The notes under the pieces were generated by a model. That model was not told the origin of the DNA, did no database searches, and was given only the letters and a program-made list of their open reading frames with translations. Positions 10,768 to 22,387 of a stretch of DNA of 64,000 nucleotides are shown piece after piece. The translations under genes and the position numbers were made by a program. Positions within the stretch are counted from its first letter, which is position 1; the number at the start of each line of letters is the position of its first letter. Source of the DNA: Poecilobothrus nobilitatus (Eukaryota; Arthropoda; Insecta; Diptera; Dolichopodidae). The DNA lies in NCBI GenBank assembly GCA_947095535.1, contig OX352772.1, positions 162,721,162-162,785,161 of the forward strand, written 5' to 3'.

Positions 10768-10775
10768 TATTTATA
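10768..10775 (-). promoter_or_regulatory. TATA box overlapping the capsid stop codon (second Polinton)
   Basis: TATAAATA on the minus strand includes the TAA stop of the capsid gene (CTATAAATA), 34 bp before the p109 ATG at 10733. It mirrors 1888-1896. Confidence 0.5.
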
Positions 10776-11900
10776 GATTTGTGAATATATTTCGATTTTT
10801 ATCAATTTGTATGCTTGCATCAAATTCTCTATAAACAATAGCAGTTAGTGTAGATGTAAGTGGTTTTGATAGCCTTGCCTCAATTCTAACTGTACCTTGG
10901 TTTAGTAAACCTTGACATACTTCATTTCCAGATGCATCTGTAGTTAAATCAAAAGCAAGTATAAAACATCCATTACTAAACATAGACTTTGTTATCTGAT
11001 GACCTTTATCATTGTGGTAAATTCCAGTTCCTGGAAAAAGTGTACTGTATGCTCTTGTGCAGGAATTATTTTCATCTGAAAAACTGGTTTCAATTGCTGA
11101 ATTAGGTATTTGAACACCATTTACGTTTAACACAAAATGTATAAAATTGTATGGGTTTTTTTGATCTTTTTCCAGAGTAACCCACATTTTCTGTCATCCA
11201 AAAAAGTAATGTGTTTGGCAACTGCCCAATAAAAACATTATCAAGTGATACTGACGAGCTGTTCATTGGAATTGTAAAACTTTTTACTTCAACGCGTTTA
11301 TAATTATATTTAGCATTGGATTTTCCAAGAACAGCATTGTGTAGGTTAGTTAAACATATCTAAATATATTTTCCCCATAAGTTCCGCTACATTGCTATTT
11401 TAGTACAATTTTTGACGTTCTTTTGAACCACAATTATCTGTTTTTGCTATATTTGGCTTATCTAACATCCATCCACCTCACTCCAAATGCATTGTAGTGG
11501 CATTCGTACCATAATTTAACAATGATTTAATATAAGCTCTGTAATGATAATTGCCATCTGATGGAGATATATTCTTTCCATTTAGTTGAACATTGCATTG
11601 TTTTATTAATGAATGTAACATATTATTAACTACACTTGGTTGCTGTATAGGTGTTCCATCAGTTTTTTTATCTTTATTCCATTGAGTTCCATCTTTTTTT
11701 AAAAATTGTACTTTTAATTTTAGATATGTCGAAGACAAGTCTCTATATGTATCACCGTGCCCTAGTGAAACAAATTCTATGACAGGTGGATTATCTAAAG
11801 AAGCAATAGGGTTATAGGAAACTTCTTCAGATCGTAAAATACTTGACTGAATAGGCTGTGTTTTAAAAATATCAAGCTCTGATTTCATACGTTCAATCAT
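10771..11900 (-). pseudogene. Polinton major capsid protein (double jelly-roll), broken
   Basis: The start at 11900 (MIERMKSELDIFKTQPIQSS) lies directly after the pVI stop. The N-terminal half is open to 11478 and shows the family pattern SELDIF...TQ.SI...PIASL...IEFVSLGHG...YRDLSSTYLKL...QLNGK...YRAYIKSLLNYG. In-frame stops follow at 11478-11480 and near 11400 (after LKERxKLY-like KERQKLY), then at least one frameshift. The C-terminal half is recovered as VFIGQLPN, ENVGYSGKRSKK, IETSFSDEN, FDLTTDASG, VRIEARL and YREFDASIQIDKNRN. In related elements this protein forms the hexon-like trimer of the particle. Apart from the lesions the length matches the family. Confidence 0.88.
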
Positions 11901-11902
11901 AA

Positions 11903-12336
11903 TTATTCAAAAATATCTTTTTGTTTGTTTTTGTTATTAACTTTGCGTCGCTTCGACGTAAAATAATTTAAATTATTAATGAGAGGTCTTTTTATAGATT
12001 TTCTTCGTTTTCTTTTGCCTTGTCCATACATTTCATTGAGTTTCCGAACTGCCCCTCGTCTTACATTTTTCATTATCTCTTTACTTCGATCTTGAACCAC
12101 TTCTTTTACCTGTGGCAATATCAGATAATGCATTAATACCAGAGTTAATAACCTCTTTTTTTAATATATTAGCTCCAATATATTATTATTGGTTTTAAAT
12201 ATCTAAAAAGACCACTGAAAAAGCTCCCTAACCCTCGTCCCCTTTGATAAGGTACAATTGAGTGTAACAAAGGACCAATATCCTCAAGACCTTTTCCTGA
12301 TTGAACTAAATAATATTTGTAGTACGCTCTCTCCAT
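11903..12336 (-). pseudogene. pVI-like minor capsid protein, frameshifted
   Basis: ATG at 12336 gives MERAYYKYYLVQSGKG, then RGRGLGSFFSGLFRYLKP, typical of the Polinton pVI-like protein. A frameshift near 12180 moves coding to ANILKKEVINSGINALSDI, and another change leads to KEIMKNVRRGAVRKLN and a very basic tail (KRKRRKSIKR). It ends 3 bp before the capsid ATG. The amphipathic glycine-rich start followed by basic helices fits an internal capsid cement or membrane-active protein like adenovirus pVI. A TATAAATA lies at 12380-12387 on the minus strand, just inside the family A insertion border. Confidence 0.7.
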
Positions 12337-12390
12337 AATGAATAAAATAAAATAATATATAGTTTTGTAAAATCGCTTTTATTTATACTT

Positions 12391-13670
12391 TTTAGCACAT
12401 TTCCAAAAAAATTTTGAAAAAATGTGCTTATTAGTTTCACTCTGTCCGTCCGTCCGTCCGTCCGTCCGTCTGTTTACAAAACTTCTACACCGTTAAAGAT
12501 AGAGAAAAAAAATTTTAACCATAGGTAGGTCTCATAAAAAAAATAATTTTGTGGAACAACTTTTTCATGTAGCCCCCCCCCCCCATTACGGAGCTACACC
12601 CCCTCAAACTTTGAAAAAGCCCTATTTTTAAATGCATATATCTTATGTTCTGCTTAAGCTTTTTTCAATCTGAAAACGTCATTCGACAGGTATTTCTTTT
12701 ATCTTTGTAAATTAATATCAAAATTATACAATTTTTTTAAATTTAGTATTTAAATTTACCGTTATGTGAAATCCAAATTTTGCATGATTTTTCTACTTTC
12801 ATAACTCCGGCACGCTTCTAGAGAGAAGCTTGAAATTTTGAGGCAAGAAAGAACTTTTAGAATTAGTATAAGTTTGCTCAGAAAATTTTTTCGGACCACC
12901 CCCTGTTTATGAGCTATTAGGGCTAAAAAATTGAAAATTTGCTATTTTTAAACACCTGTAACTTAGGAACCTGCACACATTTTACTTCTGCAAGATGTAA
13001 AAAATAAAGCTACAATAATATATTTTTACGTGTGTGAAAGGTTTATTTTAGTTGTAAAGGGTTCCAAAGCTGCAGCTCTTCAAAATTGTAAAAAAGCCCC
13101 ATTTTCAGATGTATATATCTCGGGCTCTGCGTAATAGTTTTGCAATCTAAAACCGGCAGATGATCGAAAATTTTATTATCTATATAAAACAATATCAAAA
13201 TTATGTAATATTTTGTAATTTACGATTTAAATTTACCGTTATGTGAAAACCACATTTTGCATGAAATTTCTTTTTTCATAACTCCGGCACCCCCTTAGAT
13301 AGGAACCTGAAATTTTGAGACAAGAAAGAACTTTTAGAATTAGTATAAGTTTCCTCAGAAAATTTTTTGGTAACGCCTCGTCTTTAAGAGTTATTACGCC
13401 TCAAAAATTGAAAATTTGCTATTTTTAGACACCTGTAACTTAGGCACCTGTAAAAATTTTTCTTCGGCAAGATATAAAAATTCAAGCTTCAGTAATATAT
13501 TTTTACGTGTGTTAACAGCTTTTCTTAGTTATATAGGATTCCGGACTTACGGCCCCTCAAAATCTCAAAAATGTCCTATTTTCAAGTTTTTTCTTATTAC
13601 ATGAAATTTTCAAATTTTTGTGTAAGTCACACTTCTAAACAGTTTGTATTGAGTTTTGGAAATGTGCGCT
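12391..13670 (+). mobile_element. Family A non-autonomous element with short inverted ends
   Basis: Ends are AGCACATTTCCAAAA (12394-12408) and TTTTGGAAATGTGCGCT (about 13654-13670), inverted copies apart from two bases. A (GTCC)n tract lies at 12447-12470 near the left end. The interior holds two tandem copies of a 480-bp block (12757-13235 and 13238-13680), each with ATTTACCGTTATGTGAAA, CATAACTCCGGCAC, AGTATAAGTTT and ACACCTGTAACTTAGG. No coding capacity. Reverse-oriented relatives occur at 40395-41262 and 43607-44475. The insertion separates the penton stop (13687) from the pVI start without hitting either coding region. Confidence 0.7.
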
Positions 13671-13686
13671 TTTAAAAACCGTTGGT

Positions 13687-14601
13687 TTACATTCTACCTT
13701 GTTTAAAATGTAATACAATTTTTGTTAGAATTGAACTATTGGAAAAGTTTATTTTGTATCCATATTTATCACATAAAAGTAATGAAATGTTATTAAATGA
13801 TTTCTCCACATTGCAATATTGAATATTACTGAATTCTTTTACAGTATCAGGAAAGAATTTTGTATGTTAACAGATCTTAAACACCTTATATCTTTATCAT
13901 CTATTTTTTGCCGTTCAATTATGTGTATATAAAAAACATATCTGATTTACTAATGGGAATTAATTGTACACTATCTATAAAAGTTTTGAAAGCTTCTATT
14001 ACACGTGATTTATATTTTTTAAAATCTGTAACTTTAAAAGATACTTGATTGAAACATGTTGTCAAAAGTCCTTCGAGGGTATAAGCGTAATTTGCTCTTA
14101 TTTTTATATCTATTTTAGGCTTAGTAACACATATTGTGGTGTAACTTAAATTGGAACCTCCTCACCTTTTGTTGGTTGTGTATAATGAACTTCATCGTTT
14201 ATAAAATTAAAAATTCCCCAAATTAACTGTCGTTCAACTTCTTTTCTTGTAAACCTATTAAGTGGGCGTATATTTTGAATTAGTGTTGGTAGTAGAAAAA
14301 CTTTCCAGTCGCATATCATTTGTTTATCTATATATGGAATATGTGATGTTCCACCTCCTATCATATCTTTCTGCATACCTTTAATAAATATTTGAGTACT
14401 TTTTTTCCATTCTTCACCATACACATTTGGAACGAAATCATTAACATACATTTCTGAAATACCGACTTTCCACCTTGAATCACACATGTATTTATTCGTT
14501 TTATTTGTGAAAGATGATAATGAATTTTCTGGATAATAGGTCATAGATGAATCACTGAGTAAAGTGACATAAAATTCATCATTTACTTGTATGTTGTCCA
14601 T
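13687..14601 (-). pseudogene. Polinton penton-like (minor capsid) protein, frameshifted
   Basis: Start MDNIQVNDEFYVTLLSDSSM at 14601, with the family signature FYVTL.S.SS...YP.N....F....N, a WKVGISEMYV strand and VPN block. It is open to 14146, then shifts frame at about 14155 into NLSYTTICVTKPKIDIKI and on to KSDMFFIYT with a stop, then a third frame (IERQKIDDKD), and finally DTVKEFSNIQYCN to KIVLHFKQGRM ending at 13687. In Polintons this single jelly-roll protein occupies the capsid vertices. At least three indels make it non-functional. It lies downstream of the unknown gene at 14708-15257. Confidence 0.7.
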
Positions 14602-14707
14602 GAACTTGTAGATTTATTTTTACGAATTGGAAAATTAAGTTCTGTTTGAGTATTACCTACTGCTGACCTTAAAACACGTCTTGGTGAATTATTCAACTCC
14701 TTAGTAT

Positions 14708-15257
14708 TTATAGTTTTTCTTTTTTCGTTGGTGGGCTTGGGCTATCTAAAGGAACAGTTATAATGTTTCTTGTATCAGTTTCAAAAATTTGTACATTTTG
14801 ATTTCTAATTGATTTTCTTTTTCTAAGACGTTCTCCAACTGAAGCGGCTGACAATGCTTTTGTTAAAATATTTTCTTGAATTTCATCATTAAATACTTCG
14901 TCATCAGCTTCTTTTACATATACTTCTTCTTCTGGTACAAGTTGTGTTCCAATATTTTTATATTCAGCAAAATACGACTGAGATTCCGCATCTATATAAA
15001 TTGGTTTTGCACGAGTTTGAGTACTTTTTGTTTCCGTAATTTTTACTCTTTCCTCTTTATTTCTAGGAAGTTCTCGTTTTTTGTTTCTTATTTTAAATAG
15101 ATTTTGTCTGTATAAATACCATTTTTGAGTGTCCGTAAGATGTTTATTTTTCCATAATTTTATTCAACTCATTGAGTTCAGCGTTTGCATTTTGCTTAAT
15201 TTTGTCATAAATCTCGGGTTTTAGAATTATCATTTTGTTAAATGTTGTATTATTCAT
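14708..15257 (-). pseudogene. Conserved Polinton protein of unknown function (coiled-coil type)
   Basis: Start MNNTTFNKMIILKPEIYDKI at 15257 overlaps the stop of the core peptide by ATGA. A one-base shift at MEK(K/N) near 15145 moves into KNKHLTDTQKWYLYRQNL, then a long charged stretch (RNKKRELPRNKEERVK, VPEEEVYVKEADDEVF) and SVGERLRKRKS, ending at 14708. The N-terminal helix (LKPEIYDKIKQNANAELNELNKI) followed by LTDxxKWxLYxxxL matches a small protein I recall next to the ATPase in many Polintons. Function unknown; the rest is low-complexity, acidic and probably disordered. Confidence 0.55.
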
Positions 15258-15388
15258 TTTATAAAATTTCCGATTATCCCTGGTAGTACTGCACCAAGAA
15301 GTGTAGGTAGAAATCCACCACGTTGAATAATAATTTTTCGTTTGCTATTTATAGATTTTTTTTGGCAAATGAGTGTTCTAAATTCCAT
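15254..15388 (-). CDS. Mu/pX-like core peptide
   Basis: A 44-residue ORF starting MEFRTLICQKK at 15388, 4 bp after the ATPase stop, and ending in an ATGA overlap with the next gene. The motif KRKIIIQRGGFLPTLL..VLPGIIGNFI is the short basic-plus-hydrophobic pattern (GGFLPxLL) of Polinton peptides compared with adenovirus pX/mu, a DNA-condensing core peptide cut by the viral protease. The frame is intact. Its tight packing supports it as a real gene despite its size. Confidence 0.6.
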   Translation of the reverse strand: MEFRTLICQKKSINSKRKIIIQRGGFLPTLLGAVLPGIIGNFIK

Positions 15389-16132
15389 TTTCTACTTTCG
15401 TAATTGTGTTGTTGCTTTGTTATTCAGATTACAATTACCTTTTAAAATCTTTAATGCTATTTCACGAAGTGTTTTAATTACTTCAGGGTCACAGTATTTT
15501 ATAATTACTTTCTGCAATTTTAGTTTAGATGTTTTAATAGGTGCAATATATGACGATTGGTCTTCAAACGTTTCATATTCCTCCCCAAATTGTTCTAATT
15601 GATCTCTCGTACAATAACACAAAGCTTTTCCAAATATATCACTTCTTAATCGAAATATGTCATTAATGACTTGAGTAAGATCTATTAATATATAGCCGTA
15701 TGGGACTGACGTCACATCATTATATACTTTTTCAAATGCTTTGATTTGATTAGGATATATTTGGCGAGCTAGAGCTAATATCTGCGATTTATCTCTTGGA
15801 TTTTTGAAAAGTACTAGATATTTACAGTTAAATGAAATATCTCTTGAAAATTTACCCTGGTGAAAAACATTTTGTGTTACAAATATTACTGATAAATTTC
15901 TATGATGTGATCCTCTAGTAAATAAATCACATACATACTTATCATGAGAATTTAAGATCATATCATCGATAATAATTAACAAAGGTTTTTGATTATCATT
16001 AAAATCTAGAATAGTATTACTATATTCTACATCTTTGATATATTTTGGAACGGCATTTTTGTCTGGATTACACCAAATAATTCTATTAATATTATGCTTT
16101 GTATAATAAGTATTAATAGTATTAATTATGAT

Positions 16133-18253
16133 TTGTCATTGATCACATGGGATGAACTGTTAGTTAATAAGATGTCAATTTACTAATATCTATCTTTTAC
16201 TCTAATCTGTTTCAAATTATTGATGCGTTTGTTCCTAAAATTCCCAAAAAGCATAAAATAACAGAACCATGGTTAGATAGAGATCTTAGGAACTTGAGAA
16301 ATCGGCGCAATAAAATATACAAAAAACTCAAACATCATCAAGCACCATGCGACGACTTATTGAATATGTATAAGCAACTTGCAATTGAATTTAAACAAAA
16401 AGCCAATGTAGCAATTGAAAACTATGTCACAGATATTGGCAACAAACTTGTTACTGATCCTAAAAAATTTTTTGATTTTGTTAACACAAAACGGAAATTA
16501 TTTGGGTATCCCAATTCAATGTCATCAAAAGACAATGTGGTTTCTGATTGCCCAAAAGAAATTTGTAACTTCTTTTCTGATCATTTTCAACAAGTTTATC
16601 GTCCAACAGCATCAGTTACCACATCGACTAATTCCTTATCTAATAGCTCAAATTTCCTACTTACAGACGTGTATCTTTCTGAAAATGATATTCTTGAAGC
16701 AATTTTGAGCCTTGATATAAAAAAGGGTGCTGGTTCGGACTTAATTCCCCCAATCTTTTTACATAATTGTTCTCACAGTCTAATTTTCCCTCTTCATCTT
16801 ATTTTCAATAAGTCACTTTCAATTGGAATTTTCCCACAAAAGTGAAAATCCTCCCACTTAACCCCTATTTTTAAGAAAGAGGATAGAGCCTCGGTGGAAA
16901 ATTATCGAGGTATAGCAATCCTCTCGACTATACCTAATTATTTGAAAAAATTGTCGTTGATAGAATTACTCCTATCATAAATGCAAAACTAAATGAACAA
17001 GAACATGGTTTCAGAAAAGGTCGTTCAACTACTACGAACCTGATTGTTTATACATCTGAAATCCTGAATCAAATGGAGAAAGGGTACCAAGTTGATGCAA
17101 TTTACACTGATTTTAGCAAAGCTTTCGATCGTGTAGATCACTTCACTTTGCTAAACAAACTATCAACTTTTGGCATTTCGGGTTCATTTCTTGGGTGGCT
17201 TAATTCTTATCTTTTAGAAAGAACTCAAAATGTTAAATTTCGTGGTGTATTATCCAACACCATTGGGGTCACTTCCGGTGTACCGCAAGGTAGCCATTTA
17301 GGCCGGCTTCGGTTTAATGTTTTTATTACAGATCTTTCGGAATATCTAAGCAATATATCTCACATTTCGTTTGCTGATGACCTAAAAATATATCAAGTGG
17401 TTAAAGATAATCCTGATGCAGCTAAACTTCAATCAAGCTTATCAGTGTTACAAGCTTGGTGCACGTCAAATAAATTAGAACTCAACATACAGAAATGTAA
17501 GGTTATTAGCTTTACACGTAAACGGTCTTCTTTAATATATGACTACAAAATAGATAATGTTACTCTTGAAAGGGTTTTTAGCATTACTGATCTGGGAATT
17601 CTTCTCGATAATAAACTTAATTATAATCTTCACTATGACCTAATAGTTTCAAAAGCTAATAAAATGTTAATAAAATTAAGAGAGCTAAAGAATTTAGCGA
17701 CTTAGCTGTGACAAAATCTCTTTATTGTTCCCTAGTTCGTTCTATCTTAGAATACGGTAACATTGTTTGGGATCCTGCCTTTGCAGTTCATTCCAATGGA
17801 ATCGAATAGTTCAAAAGCAATTTCTTTTATTTGCATTAAGGAATCAATATAACCCTTTTGATTTTGCTAATCTACCTAGTTACACCACAAGACTCAATTC
17901 ATTAAACTTGCCTTCTTTATCCTTACGTAGACAACTATTGTCATCATGCTTTACTTTTGATATTCTGAATAATAGTATTTCTATCCAATCTCTTAATAAC
18001 AAGTTTAGACTTAACGATAGTGTTAGGCAAACTAGAAATACTAAATTTTTAATGGACTACAAACATAATACAGAGTACGGTAGAAATGAATCCATCAACA
18101 GATGTTGTACTACTTTTAACAAAATTAGTCATCTCTATTCTACATCTATCTCCAGAAATACGTTCAAACACATTTTACAACTACATTTTTCCAATTTAAT
18201 GACCTTAGACAATTATTTCTTACTTAAGCAAAAAAAAAATTTTTTTTTTTTTT
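16133..18253 (+). mobile_element. 5'-truncated non-LTR retrotransposon (Jockey-like reverse transcriptase)
   Basis: Reverse-transcriptase coding in several frames: DELLVN..., FVPKIPKKHK, TEPWLDRDLRNLRNRRNK, an interrupted thumb/finger region (VENYRGIAIL), EHGFRKGRSTTTNL, YTDFSKAFDRVDH (motif A), SGVPQGS, SFADDLKIY (catalytic FADD), and the C-terminal region to about 18216, where an A9T14 tract lies. Stops and shifts occur near 16845, 16940, 17705 and 17808. The endonuclease domain is missing, as in 5'-truncated copies. An 11-bp direct repeat TTAATTATGAT (16122-16132 and 18254-18264) is a candidate target-site duplication. It lies within the ATPase gene. Confidence 0.82.
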
Positions 18254-18392
18254 TTAATTATGATATAATTTTAAACATAGCACATTTATTGTATTGCATT
18301 ATAATACAATTAATGTTTTTCATTTAGTTCATTTTTTTTTTTTTGTACATTTTATAAATAGTAATTTAATGCTTTCAAGTACTGTTAATAAA

Positions 18393-19617
18393 AAACGAGG
18401 AAGAATACAGTTGCCTTTGTCTACTCTTAGATACCCGTACGAACCGTTAGTATGTTCACAGCCTGTCACTCTGCTCACAATATTATTTTTTTAATATTTT
18501 AGTATTTTAAAATAATTTGGTTGAATTTTATAATTTCTATAATTATGGGTTGTACATATATTCAAACTATATGTTTATATGTACATTCTTCAAAAGCAGA
18601 TTCTAACCTTCCACATAACGATTATCAATCCAAATCTTTTTCAAATATTCTATAGTACCATTTAATACTAAGCGGGAAATGTATATTAAATTTACTTAGT
18701 ACAAAATAGTAAATATAATTTTAAATATTATATTATATTATATTTAAATATTCCATTGACAGAATAATTTCTTATAAGTAAAATAAAAAACCATATATGT
18801 ATGTAAATACGGCGCTATATAATATACATCTATACTCTTATCATTCATTCACTAGTGACATATGCGATATGTAAATAAACATGATATTATATAAGTATGT
18901 ATATATATCATTATCATATAAATAAAAATTCTTCAAGCAACCGTTATGTTGTTTATTTATTTAGATTTTTTTGTACTACGCTTTCAAGTTTCCAACTTAA
19001 ACCGTTTAGAAGATAGAAGGGTTAAAGGATTTTGCAAAATTTGAGTTTCGCATAACGGTAAATTAAGACACTGTATGCCACAAATATATATTTATTGTAT
19101 ATACACTTTTAAAGCTAATACAAGTAGTAATCATTTGGCGTTTTCAAAATGCAGATATAACTTATACAACTTGTGCTATAACAATTTAAATATAGAGCTT
19201 TTTTGAACCTTTGGGGAGCTGTAGCTCCGTAACGGGTGGGGCTACAAAAAAAAAGTTAGTAAAAATAAAATTAATATTTTTATGAGATCTATCAGCAGTT
19301 AAAATTTCATAGCTCTATTTAAAACAAAATGTGGGGATCTAAAAGTTAGGTGTTCGAGAGCTACCCTAAGTTTTGGTCCAAACTCAACCAAAAAAAATAA
19401 GGAACCTACAAATTACTCCCAGAATATTTTGTGTAAATTTGAAGATTCTAGCTTTCTTAGTTTTTGAGTTAGCGTGCTGACGGACGGACGGACATGGCTC
19501 AAAAGTCTTAGAATTTTTTTCTGATCCGATCCATACCTTTGAAGGTATATCTAGCTCGATTATTTCGAGGTGTTACAAACGGAGGAGTAATTTTATTATC
19601 CTATCGTACGGGTATAA
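18393..19617 (-). mobile_element. Family C non-autonomous element, reverse copy
   Basis: Inverse of the elements at 25541 and 27174: it runs from AAACGAGGAAGAATACAG (right tail reversed) through GATACCCGTACGAACCG to the head, ending CCTATCGTACGGGTATAAA at 19617, with GGACGGACGGAC near 19480. No coding capacity. It lies between the two halves of the Polinton ATPase. Confidence 0.75.
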
Positions 19618-20088
19618 AAAAATGTTCATTTTTTGTTTTTTAATTTTACTTCTACGTAATAATAAGATATTTATTTACGTTTAATTTGCTACAGAAGTTA
19701 TTACATAAAATGTTAAATTGATTGTCATTATATATATGTACATATCTGTACTGATATCATATTTCAATTTTTTTTGTTAAAATTAAGTTGTTAATGTAGT
19801 TTAAATAAAAAATTAATAATAACAATAACAATAAATTAACTTTTTTTAGGTTTTAAGTTATTATAAATGTAGTTTTAAGTCATTGTTTTGTTTAATTTTA
19901 ATTATAAGCATTAATTTAAGAATTTTTTTTGTAACGACCTTGCTTAGGTTTTGTAAAATAAAATAAAATAAAAAAATAATATGTGCTTGTATATTTTCTT
20001 TTTTATATTTTATTAAATTATGAATAAAAGTGGTTTTACCACAGCATGATGGCCCCGCAACCATCATAGTAAATGGTTGAAACAGCAT

Positions 20089-21120
20089 ATTTGTATTAGT
20101 TAAAAACTAAAATTGGTAACCTATATTTATATGAAAAGCTCTTTTTCCGAAGTGAATATAAATGTAAATTTAATTTAAATTTTTACACTCAGATTATAAA
20201 ATTGTAAAATATTTCTAGTTAATTAAAAATTTTTTGAATATGTAAATAAATCTGTTTTATTTCTATATTCTTGTTTTCAAAATAGGTACCAAATGGAACT
20301 AACCTGATGACTTGGATTTTTTTTTCTTTTTTTATTCTTTGCAGATTATGCAACATACAATGAACCTAAGCAACATGTTAATCGTTAAGTATTTCCGTAA
20401 CTTTAATTTTTTCAACATTCTAACAAACAAAAAATATCTTACACGACAAAGTGACAATAATTATTAATTCTCTTCTTAAAAAAAAAAAAACCATTGGTTC
20501 TTTTTCCAATGGTTTGATCATTATGTAGACAGAAGAACCCGTTTGCACTTTTTCTTTATGAATTTTAAAGATGCGTTGTACCTTTTAAAATTGTTGTATC
20601 TTGTACGTTTAAACTTTTTGTTTTTTTCTTTTAACATTTATCAATCATTTTTTCTTTCTACTTTGATATGCGCCTATTACTTAAGCCAAGTATACATCAA
20701 TAACTAAACATATACCACGTTAGATATGTTTTTGATATCCTGTTTTTTTTTTTTTTGTTTTTATTCATATTTTTTTTCAACATTCTTACATAACAATTAA
20801 TTAATGGTTTTTCCTTCCACTTCTTTAAATACTTGTCATAAAAAAAAAAAACAAAAAAAAAACAAGAAATAAATGCAAACATATCAAAAATGCAAGCAAA
20901 AACATCTCAAAATTGCAAGCAAAAATAAAAAGCAATTTTTTCTTACTATTTCCATGTTTACCTATTACTTAAAACAAGTATACAACCTTTATAAACAACT
21001 AGACTTGTCTGGCCGCCGCCGCCACCTGTCTGACCTTTTTTTATGACATTAACCTACTTCCTGTCTGACCTAATTACGGTTTGACCTACTTCCGGGTGAC
21101 CTTGATCTACTGACATGTCT
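20089..21120. other. AT-rich spacer without recognised genes
   Basis: No credible coding. It holds a hairpin at 20489-20514 (AACCATTGG...CCAATGGTTT) and a diverged direct repeat (CCTATTACTTAAGCCAAGTATAC at 20671 and its relative near 20960). Short GTCTGACCT repeats lie at 21030-21095. Part of it could be the degraded 3' LTR of the BEL/Pao element, but no LTR ends can be fixed. Confidence 0.4.
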
Positions 21121-21149
21121 GGCCCAAGTGCCTACCTATCTACTTTAGA

Positions 21150-22013
21150 GAAATTATTGTCGATAATTGCAGGTCCAGGATACGAGGTTAACGATCTTCA
21201 AATTAAGAAATGACCAGGTGTTAAGCATTGAAATTTTTGAGAATTATATGAAATAGGCGTGCTTGGCCTTGAATTAATAATCACTTCAATTTCACAAAGT
21301 AGTGGTCGAAATTCGTCTGTCGAGAATATGTGACCACCAATTGCCTAATAAATGTATTGTTTTGCTATTTTAATTGACGCCTTCCAAAAAGCACCAAAGT
21401 GAGGGGTTCTAGGAGTAATAGTTTGGGAAGATAATACGATCATCTGCACAAGTTGATTTGATAATGTTTGTATGTTGTTGAGAATTGAATAAACCATGAA
21501 GATCTTTTAAACGATTGCTTGCCCCAATAAAATTGGTGGCGTTATCCGAATATATGATATTTGGAATACCGCGACGAAAAATGAATTTTTTAAGAGCAGA
21601 TATAAAAGCTTCCATAGTCAAATTTTCTACTAATTCAAGATGCTCAGCTTTGATTACAAAACATGTAAATAGACATAGGTATATTTTTGTTGGTGGGCGA
21701 CCCTTGAATAATGAAGAGACATAGAAAGGTCCACCAAAATCTATGCCTGTATGGTGAAATTGTGGTACAGGGTTGACTCGCTGGCCTGCTATATTTCCCA
21801 TAAATTCCCATAATTTCCCATAATCTCGATGGATCTCGGTTTGTGCTTAAAACAAGTAATGCATTTAAAAAGTACCTTTCTTATTATGTCTTTTACTCTA
21901 ATTGGCCAAAAGCATTCCCGGATAATTGCAAGTACTACTCGACAACCCGCACGATGATGTTTATTATGAAAATTATTAATTAATGTTTCTGTGAAAATAT
22001 GACTATTCGGCAA
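21150..22013 (-). pseudogene. BEL/Pao integrase
   Basis: The N-terminal HHCC-like region is HNKHHRAGCR...CITCFKHKP (22013-21789). The core begins FHHTGIDFGGPFYV (first Asp of D,D,E), then YSDNATNFIG (second Asp), followed after 21409 in another frame by the third-acidic-residue region, here PHFGAFWKASIK, in which the usual Glu (GxWE) reads as Lys. NSRPSTP and LTPGHFLI follow to about 21130. A stop splits core from tail at 21409, and the joint of zinc and core regions contains a short duplication (GNYGNLWE). Confidence 0.8.
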
Positions 22014-22387
22014 AATGATTCAATGTTTAGCATCATAGTCGATGTTGCATTCATTAAGTCTTTCAGATACTCTCATAACGCCAGAACTATCTATCAAGGG
22101 TGAAAATTTTTTTAGTTTGCTGCTCTTCTGAAGAAATTTGTTCTTCTGACAATAATTGATATTCGTGACTGAATGTAGTTTTTTGAATTAATTTAATAAT
22201 AGATAATAATGCAAATTATATTTCTTCGACATGAAAATGTTTTTCTGATTTTTTGATATGTTGTTTTGGTTTGCAATTTTTATAATGTATATAGTAGTTT
22301 TTTGTAAGAGTTAATAAATTTGTATGCCAGAGGTACATCTCACACGGTTTGTACAAACAAATGTGTAATGAAATTTTTGACTGGTTT

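Larger units (their letters stand above)
15392..20088 (-). pseudogene. Polinton FtsK/HerA-type packaging ATPase, split by nested insertions
   Basis: The first exon-like piece starts at 20088 (MLFQPFTMMVAGPSCCGKTT) with Walker A GPSCCGKT, ending near 19980. Coding resumes at about 16125 (NINRIIWCNPDKNAVPKYI) and runs to 15392 with Walker B LLIIIDDM, the sensor-like VTQNVFHQGK, and LVLFKNPRDKSQ...ARQIYP. The two parts together cover one A32-like ATPase of the Polinton type, which pumps DNA into the capsid. A non-LTR retrotransposon (16133-18253) and a family C element (18393-19617) separate them. Sequence from 19861 to about 19980 no longer looks homologous. Confidence 0.78.

Noticed and set aside
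14876..15602. Plus-strand frames rich in Phe and Tyr
   Set aside because: Antisense of the Polinton ATPase end and the unknown gene at 14708-15257.
20697..20882. Minus-strand 61-codon frame with a hydrophobic start
   Set aside because: Made of homopolymer runs (T and A tracts) with no homology or promoter.
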